Assembly: GCA_022113835.1 (NCBI GenBank) | Contig: JAILWY010000026.1 | Location: 12,303,001-12,367,000 of the forward strand | Reading direction: 5' to 3' | Length of the DNA stretch: 64,000 nucleotides | DNA from: Atopsyche davidsoni | Lineage: Eukaryota > Arthropoda > Insecta > Trichoptera > Hydrobiosidae | Shown here: piece by piece, positions 36,510 through 49,290 of the stretch | Layout: every line of letters starts with the position of its first letter | Numbering within the stretch: position 1 is the first letter of the stretch | Notes under the pieces: model-generated | What the model was told of the DNA's origin: nothing | Database searches by the model: none | Seen by the model: only the letters and a program-made list of their open reading frames with translations | Position numbers and translations under genes: made by a program

Positions 36510-36640
36510 CACCCTGAAAGCAGGGTGACCTTTTGCGTGTCTCGCAGGGGTTGCGGCTGGCGGGCCGCGTGTGCAGGGGCCGCCAACCCCACCATCAGGG
36601 ACGCTAATAGCTAACCAGACCTGCCTTCTCCTTGTCTAAG
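36510..36640. other. Two stem-loops followed by an acceptor-like tract
   Basis: CACCCTG/CAGGGTG (36510-36516 and 36521-36527) form a 7-bp stem with an AAAG loop. A second GC-rich stem pairs GGGGTTGCGGC (36547-36557) with GCCGCCAACCCC (36579-36590) with one bulge. Downstream, GCTAAC, then a pyrimidine-rich CCTTCTCCTTGTCTAAG, resembles a branch point plus 3' splice site ending near 36640. Whether any of this is transcribed is unknown. Confidence 0.4.
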
Positions 36641-38305
36641 ATCTCCTCGCCAGACGTCTTCAGTGCGAATACATTATATTTATTGGAAAGCCTCCAAGAG
36701 TTTCAATGTATTGTTTTATTTTACTTTCACTACATTGGTATGTTTTTAGCAGACTCGTTTAGTATGTTCGCAACTAGAAATATAGTATGTATTTATAAAA
36801 ATTTCTTATTTTATTTTAAAAACAATTTTTTGCAATTGTTGTGGAATCATATCAATCTTCCTGTGAATTTTTATTCGCTTACACCGCATAGCTTCCAGTT
36901 GCAAGTCGAATAACTCAGAATAAAACGTAATATTTATTTAATGCATAAACTCGTACATGTTTTAATATTGAAATATGTGCGTAGTTTTATCGTAGATTCG
37001 TTCTGCTAATCTTTAAACATTCCTGTTATCAAATAAGTATCAGTGTTTTTAAAAAGACGGTCTAATTCCGATGTTTTGAAATATTTCCAAATTAAACTTT
37101 TGAATCAACTTTCCAAACACAACCTAACTTCTCCTCGTGAAACAGAATTGCTCAAGTTTACGTTTCTGTTTATAAAATTTAAATGTGAATACAGGTAAAT
37201 ATAAACAACTTCTTGGTTTAATTATGAATTTAACGACTCAATATGTATGTATTATATGTCACCGAGCAAGACAAACAGGCGCCCAATAGCTGATAAGATA
37301 AATGTACCGCATCTACCCAATTCAAAGTAAAGGTGATAAATAATCCCACTTAATACTTATCTGATTCGGTACGCATATCAGTGCTTCACGGGAAATTCTT
37401 CCTCTAAAGACGTTGATGGTAATCTGTTAAGTCTCACATGCTTAACTGTTTTTATATTATTGAATTTTATCGTCAAGGTTCACGTTTATGACACCTGTTC
37501 TGAAGCGGGCTCTGGACAGTGATACCCGCCCAAGGTGTGTGTGTGGTCCTTAAAAAAACAAGTTCACACCTTTCTCAATCTGTATACGCCCGTATTATAT
37601 TGCCCGGATGTATAAAATTCAATAATACGCGTGAATAATTTGACACCTGTCAAATGCAAAGTGACCCTATAAAACCGCCGATATCATTTAACTCTTTTTA
37701 AATTTGTGGTCTTATTTATTTCAAATCCAAATGCATCCTTCACTTTAATTTAAATTGCAGACTGGAGGGAAGCAATGCACATGAATCTTAATAATTTTTA
37801 TAGTAACAGCCAAGAAATCCGTAATTCATCTTAAATAAGAAATAAGCAGTGTCGTGCCCCTTGTGCTAGAAATAAACCATATTTTTTTCAGCCCTTGCAT
37901 ACATTGCTTGCTTTCATCGCACGCCACTGATACAGACGCTAGTACTCCGTAAAAGCTCCAGAATAGTCGTGGAAAAATATTGACAGCAAATGTGAGTTTT
38001 TTAGTTAATCGATTCACACATATAACGTTAAGCAACATCCTCGAATATCATTCGGCACATTAGCAGTATTTTTAATTTTTGCCTATATCTGTTAAAAAAA
38101 ATAAGTAAAATTATAAACTCAATCAACGGGCATCCACATTCCAAAACAGTCTTTCTTTTTTGAACTGCCCAAACAAAAACTGGTAACAATAAACTATCGG
38201 TGGACTGCATTGTACTCAACATCCGTCCAACTCATAATAACATATGCGAAAGCACGGATGTAAGGAATGAATGACAATTTACATTCACACGTTTACGAAT
38301 TTGCG
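36641..38305. other. A/T desert
   Basis: No gene is seen. Frames of 64-93 codons are A/T-driven, rich in F/Y/N/I, and match nothing. Confidence 0.5.
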
Positions 38306-38660
38306 CAATTTTCAATTTTCCATTGAATCGCGCGATTCGCAACGCCGACGTCTCGGAACCTCGGACGTGTTTTCTCGTTATTTTGCTTTGACTTCTAGTG
38401 CGTATTTAACTGTAATTGGCGTGAAAAATTTAAACATTTCCGCAATAAGCCGACTCCCCGGCTGCTTTGTTCTAAAACAAGACCCGGCGTAATGGCCGCG
38501 TTGCTTTGATTCGTAAAATAGCCCGCAAAGCCGCGTATAATGGGGCTTGTCTAGCTGTGGCGTGAGGCGTCTGCGTTGTCGCCCTGGGGAGGGCGGCGCC
38601 TCCGCGTCTACCAGGCCCGCCCACCTCGGACGACGTGTCACGTCTTCGGATTGCTACGTA
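38306..38660. other. GC-rich island, non-coding
   Basis: A GC-rich block just left of the mariner insertion, with overlapping frames on both strands (73 and 87 codons) lacking any family feature. It lies outside the mariner terminal repeats, so it is host or older repeat DNA. Confidence 0.3.
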
Positions 38661-38775
38661 CCAAGTATACTTCTCTGCTGACTCCTTGATAAAATAATCT
38701 ACTACATAAAAGAGCTTATTACTCCAGTAAACTGATTTTTACTTCGTTATGTGTAAAGCTTCGATCGAACGAAAA

Positions 38776-38811
38776 TACGAAGGCGGTCCGACTAAGAAAT
38801 ATCCCTACTTA
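38776..38811 (+). repeat. Solo mariner terminal repeat
   Basis: TACGAAGGCGGTCCGA (38776-38791) is identical to the first 16 bases of the nearby mariner left end. It continues as CTAAG, about 10 extra bases, then ACTTAG, so the whole terminal repeat is present but split by a small insertion. It lies 119 bp outside the main element in the same orientation. It is either a remnant of a second insertion or a local duplication. Confidence 0.7.
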
Positions 38812-38894
38812 GAAATATGCACACACAGTGTAAAATTACATGTTTCATATCATCGCTGTGTATAATAAATACATACTATAAAAAAATCATTATA

Positions 38895-39797
38895 TACGAA
38901 GGCGGTCCGATAAGCACTTAGCCTTCAAAAGAAAAACGAAAATTTTGGAAATGTGGCGATTTGTTTCTCAAAATAGTCTCATTTTAGCCCAGCGATGCTC
39001 CAACTTCTTAAACCCATCTGAAAAATACGTTTTCTCGAGGTCTGCAAAGTAGGCCTCCGTGGCGGCGATGACCTCCTCATTCGACTTAAATTTCTGCCCG
39101 GCGAGTGAATTTTTCAAGTTTGGAAACCAAAAATAATTGGACGGGGCCAAATCTGGAGAATACGGTGGGTAGGGGAACAGTTCGTAGTGCAATTCGACCA
39201 ATTTGGCCGTGGCGATGGCGGAGGTGTGAGCCGGTGTGTTGTCATGGTGGAAGAGAACTTTTTTATTTCTCCAAATGGGGCCGTTTTTTCTGCAATTCGG
39301 CGTCGAATGGGCCCAATAATTCGGCATAGTAGAGCCCTGTGACCGTTTTGCCCTTTGGAGCACGTTCGCCGGGTGAAGTTCACTGTTTCGACTGTTCCTT
39401 AGTCTCTGGTGTGTACCAGTGGATCCATGTTTCATCGACGGTCACGAAACCACGAATCTCATCAAAAACCGACGTGCGACCACGTTGAAACTCGTTAAAC
39501 CAATTTTTGACGGTCGCCATCGAAGGAGAAGAGTCACCGTACACAGCATCCAAGCGCCCTTTGATTTCGCTGCGCAATTTCCTTTCCAAAAACAAGAATC
39601 GAATCACCGACCGATATTGGTATTTTTTCATTTTTCTAAAATACGCGTACACGTCCGCTTCCACACGCGGTCAAAACAAAACTACGAGTCCGATTCGGCT
39701 GAAATTTTGACAGTAGCCGTCTACGAGAATGTACTACACGATGCGATACTAGCACCATCGGGCGGTGAGGCTAAGTACTTATCGGACCGCCCTCGTA
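38895..39797 (-). mobile_element. Deleted mariner (Tc1/mariner superfamily) element
   Basis: The 29-bp ends (38895-38923 and 39769-39797) are inverted and match at 27 of 29 positions. Each begins TACGA(A/G)GGCGGTCCGATAAG. If the outer TA is the target duplication, the element proper is 38897-39795. Its length of about 900 bp is well under the roughly 1.3 kb of a complete mariner, which fits the internal deletions seen in the transposase. The element lies on the minus strand. I suspect the cecropia-type group known from moths but cannot prove it. Confidence 0.95.
38968..39664 (-). pseudogene. Mariner transposase, deleted and frameshifted
   Basis: Reading begins at the ATG ending at 39664. The N-terminal paired-type helix-turn-helix is well kept (YRSVIRFLFLERKLRSEIKG, then VKNWFNEFQRGRTSVFDE). 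The frame then jumps to FVTVDETWIHWYTPETKEQS, so the second DNA-binding helix, the WVPHEL-type linker and the region before the first catalytic Asp are deleted. After SKQ the normal Trp codon is TGA, a stop. A further short deletion precedes GKTVTGLYYAELLG, and a one-base insertion after HLEK changes frame. The C-terminus resumes with VLFHHDNTPAHTSA and YSPDLAPSNYFWF. First (VDET) and second (HHDN) catalytic Asp are present, but the third, normally in APSDY, is Asn. It cannot encode an active enzyme. A normal mariner transposase has about 345 residues. Confidence 0.92.
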
Positions 39798-40124
39798 TTT
39801 GTAATCTGCACACAAGACTGTGAACGCGCACCTTACACAAACCACACGAACAACACTCAGTATTTTAAGTTTTTTTTTATGCAATGGTTAATTTAAAAAT
39901 TACAACATTTTAAAGAGACAGAACAGAAAATAATGTGATTTAAATTATATTGATTTTCTTCAAATACAAACTTTGAATGGGTCTCTCCTGGTTGTAAATA
40001 GTTTATCATGGGAGCTGAATACTTTTGTTGAATTTTTCATAATAGTTCTAATAGATCATCATTGCTATGATGGAAAGCAAGCGATACGAAAATATTATTT
40101 AAACAAGATTGCAAGTTATAAGCC
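39798..40124. other. A/T-rich spacer between two transposons
   Basis: Nothing recognisable between the mariner right end and the TTAA element. Confidence 0.5.
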
Positions 40125-40440
40125 TTAACACGTTGACTGCCGTGTCAGCCACCGGTGGCCGACACGGAGGTATTCCAATTGGGCCGCGTCGGTCACCGGT
40201 GGCCGACACATAGCGACGACATACCTGACTTTAGTTTGTCATTCTGCCCGTCGGCCTGTATTAAACTACTATTGAACATAGCTGGCACGGCCCTCTTCTA
40301 TCTTCCTTCGATATGGCCGATAAAAATATCTCAAAACAAATTAAATAATTGTATTTCGACCCATTATATTAAATTAAACATATAAACGTGAAAACCATTT
40401 TTGGACATTTTACGAAAATCCTATTGGCCGTCAACGTCAA
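40125..40440. mobile_element. Decayed TTAA (piggyBac/Looper-like) miniature element
   Basis: The left end TTAACACGTTGACTGCC (40125-40141) is typical of piggyBac-like ends. The right end GGCCGTCAACGTCAAC (about 40426-40441) is an imperfect inverted match that has lost its TTAA. Two 24-bp near-palindromes centred on CCACCGGTGG and TCACCGGTGG (40142-40165 and 40186-40209) lie just inside the left end at a 44-bp period. No transposase is visible. The left end is convincing; the right boundary is less so. Confidence 0.65.
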
Positions 40441-40444
40441 CTGT

Positions 40445-43175
40445 ATCTATTTTATTATGTTTGCTCATTTCCGCCGCTGTGGCTTTCAATGGTAAAATAT
40501 TCACGTTTCCCCGTTACTTGAACACTTGTCAATAAATCTCTGAGAGCTTTAGCCTGTATCTCTGTAATAATGGATGCAGATTCCACGGGCGTCTCGCCTA
40601 TCGCGCCCGAGAGCCGAGGGCCGACCTGACTGGCAGCGACGGATTATGAGTCTCTCACGACAGCTGCGCGGACGCCCACCGCAATCAAATATGGTGACAC
40701 GGCAAATACGCCGCAGCAGTCAACCGACCGAGCAAAATAATCTACAAGTTCTATTTAGTAACAAGCAGGGAAGCTAACAATTATCATCAAAAGTTACACG
40801 GGCGCCTTCAAGATTTACGCCGATTCCAATCAGCGCGCGTCTAATTTTAGTTAATATTGTAAAAAAAGCTGTTGTATGATTTATGACTGTGTCTTGGTTC
40901 GGTCGTTGCACCTTTACGCGTTTTGTAGTTTTTTTTTGTTGATTATTTTTGCTTTTGCTTAGCCTGACTTTTATGGCAGCATTAAACGCATCATTTTAAA
41001 GGAAGGAACGCATCTTCTTAAGCAAAACACACAAACGCGACGTCCGTAAAAACCGTATTAATTTGAGTGGCTATTTTGAGATAAATATTAATATGAATCA
41101 CTATATTTACTTGATATTCAATCATTGAGGTAATTTATTCATTCGTAAAAAGGTGGGTTTTCTTAAATAAAAAAATGGCTGATAAGAAAATAAAAAGAAA
41201 GGTGAAATTGGTAGTGCTAGATAAGGAAAGTTTTTTCAAGATAATTCGATTTGATCTTTTTAGCTTCCAATGGTTTTTAAGACTAAAGAGTGTAAGAAAA
41301 AAGTTTTACTTGGTTAAGTAAAGACGTGAGATAGCCTGGCGTAATATAAATTTACCAAATAAACTAATCAAAGTTTTTGATTGTCTCTTATTTATAAAAT
41401 CTAATCCCAGAACATTTTTTTAATATGCATAAAGTAAAACGAAAGGTTATTTTATACCAAAAGGTTAAGCACGTGTTAAAGTATTGTTAAAATATGAGGC
41501 TGGTCGCATTTTATTTCATATCGCGCTGCCGTTGTAATTTATAAAAATCTATGTGCAATTTTCCCCTTTTCACCCGTGGAATTCATATTATTCTCGCTCT
41601 AAAAAGGCTTGGCTTTAGCATATTTTTCACGATTCTCGCAACCCGGAAACGGCTTATCTTTTCCATTAATCAGAAATGACGCGAAACTCGCAGAATTTAT
41701 TTCTGCGATTTTAAAGGGTACGCCGATTGAATGGGATCGCAGAATTCAGGCCAAAAAACACAATAACTTATCGGACCCACGGCCTGAATCAGACTGAAAT
41801 CTAACAGGTTCTAAAATGAGAAGAAAATAGAAGGTATTGTGTTTTTTGTATTTGATTTGCAGTCGGCTGGAGTTACTTTACAGTTTATGTGCTGTGTTGG
41901 TTTAGTAAAATGGAGCAATTTCCGATTCGCTCCCATGTCTCGGTGTCTTGATAAATGCGGTTCGCTGGAATGAAGCGGTTTTCCGCCATGCCTTTGGTTC
42001 TATGTGGAACGCCACCAGGGCACTGGGAATTCTTTAGCAGTGTATCTTAACCTCTACGTACATTATTATTTTTTTACTTAAGAGAATTCTTATATTTGAT
42101 AGTTTGTAATGAGTATGTTTGCACCTTTTGAATTTTAAAATTACAGCGGTGTCCGTTTTTTCACAAGCGATGCGATTATGAAGTTCTCAGATGCGAGAGA
42201 AGCTGGTTTATATAGACTTTTTTGCATATATGCCACTTCCTTTGAGTACAACATCAACCTGTCTTTCGAATGTTGAGTGGCAATGAGGATTCAAGTAGTA
42301 AGAGGTTGCAAAGCTCAGACCGTGTCGTAATAACGAAGCATGAAGGGTATAGTGATTTGGGGTCGATGTCACAAATGTCAGGCAGCAACAACGATTTTTT
42401 TATGCCAGCCTACTTTTGCGCTTGACAATTTTTGTGCAGTGAAATTTTCGTAATTCAAAGCTTTTTTTATAATTATGATTTTAATTTATAGATTGCTTTA
42501 ATAGTGACATACGTGGTTGCGTTGTGACGCTCCTGGTTTTTGCCGTCCGTGGCGCAGCTCGCTGCAATTGCGCCTCTGCCGCTAAGTAATCTTCATTCTG
42601 TTTGTTCAAACAGACCGCGCATGCCCGGGACACCTCCATTACGTCTGCTATCTGCAAATTGTTTCTCGGGACTTTTAATTAAAGCCAGGCTTTTGAACTC
42701 CGACGTAATTTTGAGTATCATTTTTAAGATGTAATTGTGGAAAATAATCAACATCAAAGTCATAATCGTAAGGGTACGCCATAATTTTAATATTAAACGG
42801 GTTCGCCGGCTCCAAATTCTTTCGACCCAAATTATAGCTACGCTTCTGTCTCGTTGAGAATTCAAAGAAAATGCAGTGTAGTAAGTACTTACCACGTGAA
42901 ATCTAATTCCATTTCATAACTATTTATTGCTTACTATTCAAAATATTTATTTTGAAATTTTATGTTGAAAGCTTTGTATAATACATAATATATAAAAATA
43001 AAAATAAAAAAATTAAATCCTGGTTATACAGTCAACAAATGATGTTTTGCGGTCGTTGTGAATTAATCTCACTATCTGTTGAAAAAATCGTTTATTAAAT
43101 AACATGTACGATGTACGTATCTCGTATATTTGAAAAACTCTTCACGGCATAGATTTCGTATTTAATTATACAGAG
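40445..43175. other. A/T-rich stretch with several GC pockets
   Basis: No gene is seen. GC-richer pockets occur near 40590-40700, 41560-41790 and 42530-42680. The last contains CTGTTTG TT CAAACAG (42597-42612), a 7-bp stem whose arms resemble forkhead sites. A 100-codon minus-strand frame (42593-42895) has no similarity. Confidence 0.45.
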
Positions 43176-43179
43176 AATG

Positions 43180-43565
43180 TTGGCAGTAATTCTCCGTACA
43201 TTATACGAGAACTACATCCCGAGAAGTGCGCTCTTTAGACCCTTGCATTTCTCTGGACCGAGACTAAACGCGGCTCTGCACGCGATCATTACTGCGGTCA
43301 GAGTCAACACTCAGGGAAGCCTCTCGGCCGGCCTTGCTGCAGGAGAAGCGAAACTCACCTCTCAAAATGGGAGGACACGATCTAAATAATCCTATAAGGC
43401 AAGGCGATCGCACTGTAATGATTGCACCTCTGCTGACACCCCAGGAAGCCTCTCGCGAGCCTAACGAACCATCAGTAAATACACGGTGTAGGAACGGCAT
43501 TAACAGCCGTCTGTGTGTTTGTAAGATATCGTTTAAAACTGTTGCTATGGGGACTACAACCGTGT
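43180..43565. other. GC-richer island with a short direct repeat
   Basis: GGAAGCCTCTCG occurs twice, near 43316 and 43444. Three overlapping frames (70-104 codons) on both strands have no domain, which argues against coding. Possible regulatory DNA. Confidence 0.3.
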
Positions 43566-45414
43566 AATGTAAATGCATATTTTTTTTATTATTTGTTGTC
43601 CCCCTTTATGGCCACAATTGATGATATATGCCTATGGTATGAACTATTCTTTAATGCAATATTAAAGTAAATTTATACTTAAATTTTCAAACAATTCGTA
43701 CGATGATAATTTGGGTGAATGAAAAGCTATCCACGAAACAATGGCTGTGACAAATTAATTGAAAGATGAATGAGCTTACTAATATTGAAAAGTTTATTAA
43801 TACGATATAGTATCTAAATTATTGTTGTACTTATTTTGTAAAGCGGAAAAACCAGCGTCACTGTTGTGTTTGGTTTATAGAAAAAAATGGCTGAATAAAA
43901 AATAGTCACATCTCTAAATCAGAAACTGCAAACGATATACGCCAATTTACTGCTAGGCTGATGCAATTTTAATAGCGAATGTAAGAAAATACAGTGTTTC
44001 TTTAATTATGTTAGAAAAAAATATTGAGGTCATCGCATCGCTTATTTCAAGAGAAAAATATGAAACAAAATCTATCTGGTTAGTTCCCAGGATGTCGCAC
44101 CGAAGTAGACTTCAAACGAATTTGTTAAATTTCGCCTCGTCTATCAACTCTAATTTCTATTCGTCATGCCGGGATCAACTCTTGAAGAGTCTGCAATATG
44201 TCCGACTTCACAACGTGCTATTTGATAGCGTTCATCTTTTTATGAACTATTTATAGCTCTGACCTAAACATCTTTGAAATTAACTAAACTCTGTCAAAAT
44301 CACACATATTTAATATATATTATAACAGTTTTTAGCTTGCTTTGGATGCTTGATTTATATTTGTGTCCAGATACGACATTTTGTTAAATATTATATCACC
44401 TATTTTATATAATATTTTTTTCTGCTAATTTCAATGAAGTATTTACATTGAATATTATTTATATACATTTCAATCTGTAAAAGGAGAATCAGGTCGTACA
44501 TTAAATGGTAATATATACAGTATTATTTCATTATAAACTACATATTCTGTGTAATGCGTTACCCCAAGTACCGCAAACAATTATTGTATTTCAGTAACAC
44601 CCATTATAATAAGTCTATTTGTGCACGGCTATTTGTATAGCAAGTAGTTCTGCTTGTAAGTAAGAAATGCAGCGCTAACATTAATACAAACCAGTAGTTT
44701 TATAATAACCTGCGAACTGTCTTATTACACTGTTATTTATTAATACTTCTCGACTTGTCCTTATTCTGAAACCAGATAAGTATAATAATCATAACTTCCA
44801 CATTTGTTTTAAAATTATATTCCGTTTCAGGCGACAGGTAAATTTAACTTCATGTAACGAATCACATAAAATATATTTGTAAAATAAATGGCAAAACTTG
44901 ACCTATTTAATATTATTATTATTTTTTGAAATGAAATAAATCGGATGCTTTCTACTCACTGCTGATTGTAGCCTTCCCTTGTCAGAAAGCATGAGGGATG
45001 TTGCTTACAAAGTAGGGTAGTGAGAGGGTGGTTGGATAGGACAGAATAAAGTAAAATATTTGTTACGGCAATGTCTGTTTTTTTATATTTTTATTACTTG
45101 CCTTACCTCAATAACTTGTGTCAAGTTTTTTGCTTAGAATAAATGCCAACCACATAATATAAACTGGGTTTTAAATAAGCGTATTTTCATGTCAATGCAA
45201 TCAATGGTGTCATTTTTGTTCTTAACAAGTTTAATCATTGTAAGACTTTAAAATAAAAAAATTGAAATGGCGTCATGTTATATCGAGTACAGAAAGATAT
45301 TTCTAGCTTTCAATCGATTAATTTGACTAACAGGCCAATTTATATCGTAATAAAAGCTTTTTTTTTTAGCTTTTATGTTGTAATAAAACAATCTACAATT
45401 CGTCTTTGTCGCTT
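43566..45414. other. A/T desert
   Basis: No gene is seen. ATGCTTTCT/AGAAAGCAT (about 44947-44995) form an inverted pair with a loop of about 30 nt. Nothing else stands out. Confidence 0.5.
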
Positions 45415-45670
45415 ATAGCATGTTCCGCGAAGCAATCTCCTATGCAAGCCGAGACAATGCAGAGCGCAGAGTACTAAACATCCTGTGCCCCTTGAATGAT
45501 GGTCTTGTACCCGTCCGGCTGTTACAGTCATTACTCTTTTCTCTGCCCCGTTTCATGCAAGATACATTCAATTACAACTTGATACTTGTAATTCATTTTG
45601 AAATGCTCCTTTCAGAGAAGCGATCTCGTGCACCGAGCGCCGGCTGTGAATTACTCCCAACACATTAAGG
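45415..45670. other. GC-richer island, non-coding
   Basis: Composition island with an 82-codon plus-strand frame lacking any recognisable motif. Confidence 0.3.
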
Positions 45671-47255
45671 GAATCTGTTCACCCGTCACACCAGTTAAAA
45701 ATCAGTAATGGCTCAATTTAAATGTATGGGATACTTTAGTAAGCTTAAGATAAACAATGATAATACTTTGTGTTTAAACTTTACATACATATACTTTAAA
45801 TCAAACCAAATTATTTAAGAGACTAATATTGATTACAAAGTCAGTAAGAGTTCTTGATGTGTAATGTATGCAAGTCTTCTTAGGCCAAAAGAGTCCTCAC
45901 GATCTTAGTAGTCATTGAAACTGTTAATTATATTTGTTTAGATATAATAACGTACTTTAAACTAAATATATCTACAATTGATTAAAAAATAAGATACTTA
46001 CAAGTAAATTTCTAAGATGCATATCAAAATAAATGATAAATTTAAAACTTGTTAAGATAATAGAATAACCAATTATTTTTTCAACTTAGCCTAGTGATAT
46101 CGATGGTGGCTTGGTCGATAATAACATGAAAGGATTATTTCGGATGTTCCACAGGAATTCCCCGTGTACCGCATTTATTGATTAAAATGGTGTACTGTGT
46201 AGGTGTAAAAAGTCTTTTGAATAAATTAATGTTGCTATGCTTTATTAAGCTGTTAAATCAACAATTTAAAATGTGACGATTTCTTAACATCGTCAGTTAT
46301 TTTTGGTAATTACTGAACTATACAGCTCATATTACCAGTCTTTATGTAAAATTTTATAATTAAAATTATCATAAATCAATTCGCTTTGTACCTTTATTGC
46401 AAGCTCGTAACATGAAGCAGATTGTATAAAAAATATTTTTCCACGTAAAAACATGATTTAATGACTCAATCCGATATGGTTTAGCATCTTATTAATCTAC
46501 CTTTAGCAAGGTTTAATTTGCTGACACCTTATTGGGACTAAACGCTACGTCAATTTATATATTTATTATGTACTTATTATTATTTATAACTGTGTTATTA
46601 ACGAAACGAGAACACCCACGATGAGCTGAATTACGAAAAAAAAAAAAACTCGATTCATAGAATGAGCCTTGTAAGGTTTTTAATTAAAAACATAATAGAT
46701 AGATTGTCGGTCGGTGTGTCTTCACGGCGTGGTATTTTGCTTTATGGCGTAATAACTTTAGCACTAATAATTTACACACTTATTGGAAGTCTTCGCTTTG
46801 TAGGCAATTTCCTCTCGACACTTGGTTCAGACCTTCTTTGCTCGGACGGTTTTTCTGTCAGCATTTTTCTCGCTTATCCGTTTATGAGATCTCCGAGAGA
46901 AAATTTTCCCGGGTCCAGATATTTTATCATTGAATTTATGATTCATTTTTTCCTGCGTATTGAAAAATGATATTCGTTTTCGGAGGCGCTTGGATTTTTA
47001 TTTCGCATGAAATATCGATTCAAATATTTTAAAAGTAGTTATGAAACAATTTGTTCACTATTCCAGTAACAGTTTGCCCAAATTGAAATCGATTTTTTGC
47101 TGTCAAATTCTTATCCTAAAGTAAATCTACAGCTTCGTTAGGATCTTTTTGCTTCGTAAGCAAGTATGAAAGAAGTACCTTCTTTACTTAACACTTTCCT
47201 TTTCTTGGTATCGTGGTGAAATAACAGCAACTGTTCAAATACGAAAAAAGCTTTG
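45671..47255. other. A/T desert
   Basis: No gene is seen. The 102-codon frame at 46662-46970 is hydrophobic in its first half but has no signal peptide, cysteine pattern or family match that I can defend. Confidence 0.45.
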
Positions 47256-47520
47256 AAACAAAGAAAGCGGGCGAGAGACATCATCAAAGATATCCCCAGG
47301 CCGCCTGTCTGCATACAAGAATAATGAAAAAGCTCATATGTGTCCACCTGTCCCTCACTGCCGAGCTTTACGAGCTCATGGGCTCATACTCACACTGCAA
47401 TAAAAGCTCGGATTGACTCGGGAGCTTTATTTGCCCTGTGCGGCTTGCGGTGGTCGACTCTATCCAAGAAGAGCTTTGATTGAACGAACGACTCGAACAG
47501 ATGCCAAAGGTCCCAATAAC
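47256..47520. other. GC-richer island with a hairpin
   Basis: AATAAAAGCTC and GAGCTTTATT (about 47400-47432) pair with one bulge around a short loop. The remainder is a moderately GC-rich, non-coding block. Confidence 0.3.
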
Positions 47521-48999
47521 ATATGATATGCTGATGTTGTCACCTGCAAATAGTATATATTATTTTTAGAATCATTACTCGCTTTTTTTTACAGTAAAAT
47601 AAGATCGTTTGATTACCATAAACGATACAATTTAAAACTATGGACTAAGGCAATATTGCATTGTGTGAGTTCCAGTCGAACCGGCAAACACACTTGGGTG
47701 TTTCATTTTTTCATTGGTCCCGCACAAAATAATCAAAAGTTTTGTTAGTTGTATGATTCAAGGCCACGTGATAATGTCATTGCAACATTGAAATACTTTT
47801 GCAGGATATATAAAAATACGCTATCAAAAAGTAATCGCATTAAAATAACTATATGGCATAATTTTATTTATTAGAGTGTATCTACACCGAATCTGTAGCA
47901 ATAAAAGCTTCTAAAGTTTTATAGCCTTTACGTTTTTAATCTCGATTGTACGAGTAATAAAAATCGAACGAAGTAAGCTTGCGTCATAATTGAATAAACA
48001 AAAACAATCTATTTTTTTACAAATGAATCGAAAAAACTATTCAATTTGTTTACATTGTGCGTTGATAGCTATCGGCATATAATTATCAATGTCAGTTTAT
48101 ATTCAACTAACAAGACCACTTTGGCATTCAGTCACTTAATGTGACACTTTTAATGAATTGAATAATTGCCCAATTACTTAAAATTCCCGACTGAGGTCAC
48201 CCATTAGCTCTATCAAGCGGTAGCCGACCGTTGCACCTACGTGCATTATACATTTTGAAATGTTGACGTATTTATGATTCCCCCCAAAACTAAGGTCAAT
48301 GCCACTGTTTACGTTACATATTTAAAAATATCCATTTTTTAATTTAATTCATGTTTTCATACATTTTTTTGTAAGTGAATTTAAGTTGTTTTAAGCAATG
48401 CTTTGCGTGTCTGCAATTGTAGCTATTCTCAAAAATGTGTCAATTGAAATATTACTGACGTTGTTCACTTGAAGTTTTTTTTAACGAAAATGGTAGCTTT
48501 TATTGTGACTTCCTGTTGTTAAGAAAATAACATAAATATCCGCATGGCGTTGATGTAAAAAAGACGTCTTGTTTCATTATTTGTAAATTTTATATAAATA
48601 AAAAAATCGCCAGAAAGAAGTTTTAATTCATTCAGTACCTTGCTGTATTATATTAAGAAAATGACTGTTTATTAAATATTTATTTTTTTATAACAGTGTA
48701 CTGCGTGTAATTTTCACGTGTTTTGTATAATTGTATAGTTATACATATAATTTTATTTGCATTATTGAAATGTAATTAATTACCATACTACAATGCATTC
48801 CGCTTGCTATTTTGTTTTAAATACCACAATGAAACAACGAGGCATTTTTTATATGTTCGTAAAATCACAAAAATAAACATCGTTACATTTTAAGCCAAGC
48901 AATACTTATTCAAATTATTTCACATGGCGAACAATAAATTACACTTAAAAAAAACAAACAACGAAAGCAGGAACAAACTTCGAAACTTTCTCCGAGCAT
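47521..48999. other. A/T desert
   Basis: No gene, tRNA-like boxes or transposon ends recognised. Confidence 0.55.
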
Positions 49000-49290
49000 A
49001 AAACGGCCGTAAACGGTCTCCAGATTACATAAATATCATAACGCTTTATTAAGACCGGGTGTATAAGCCGCTGGTGTGTTTTCCTCCCGTAAAAATATGA
49101 AGTTTTACTGCTCCATTTGAGTGCTATGAAAATAACTATTCATTCCGGGGGACAACATCGCCCGCGGCCGGAAGCCTCGCGGACTTTTTGTGATCGCGTG
49201 CCTGGCGTATCGGCTTTTCTGAATCACAAATGAATGGGAATGACTTATTACAGGGACCACCTGAGTCGGAGCTGATAGGGGCTATATCCG
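49000..49290. other. GC-richer island, non-coding
   Basis: Isolated block of raised GC with no open frame. Possible regulatory DNA by composition only. Confidence 0.3.

Noticed and set aside
39105..39823. Plus-strand frames of 67-134 codons across the mariner
   Set aside because: These are shadows of the minus-strand transposase.
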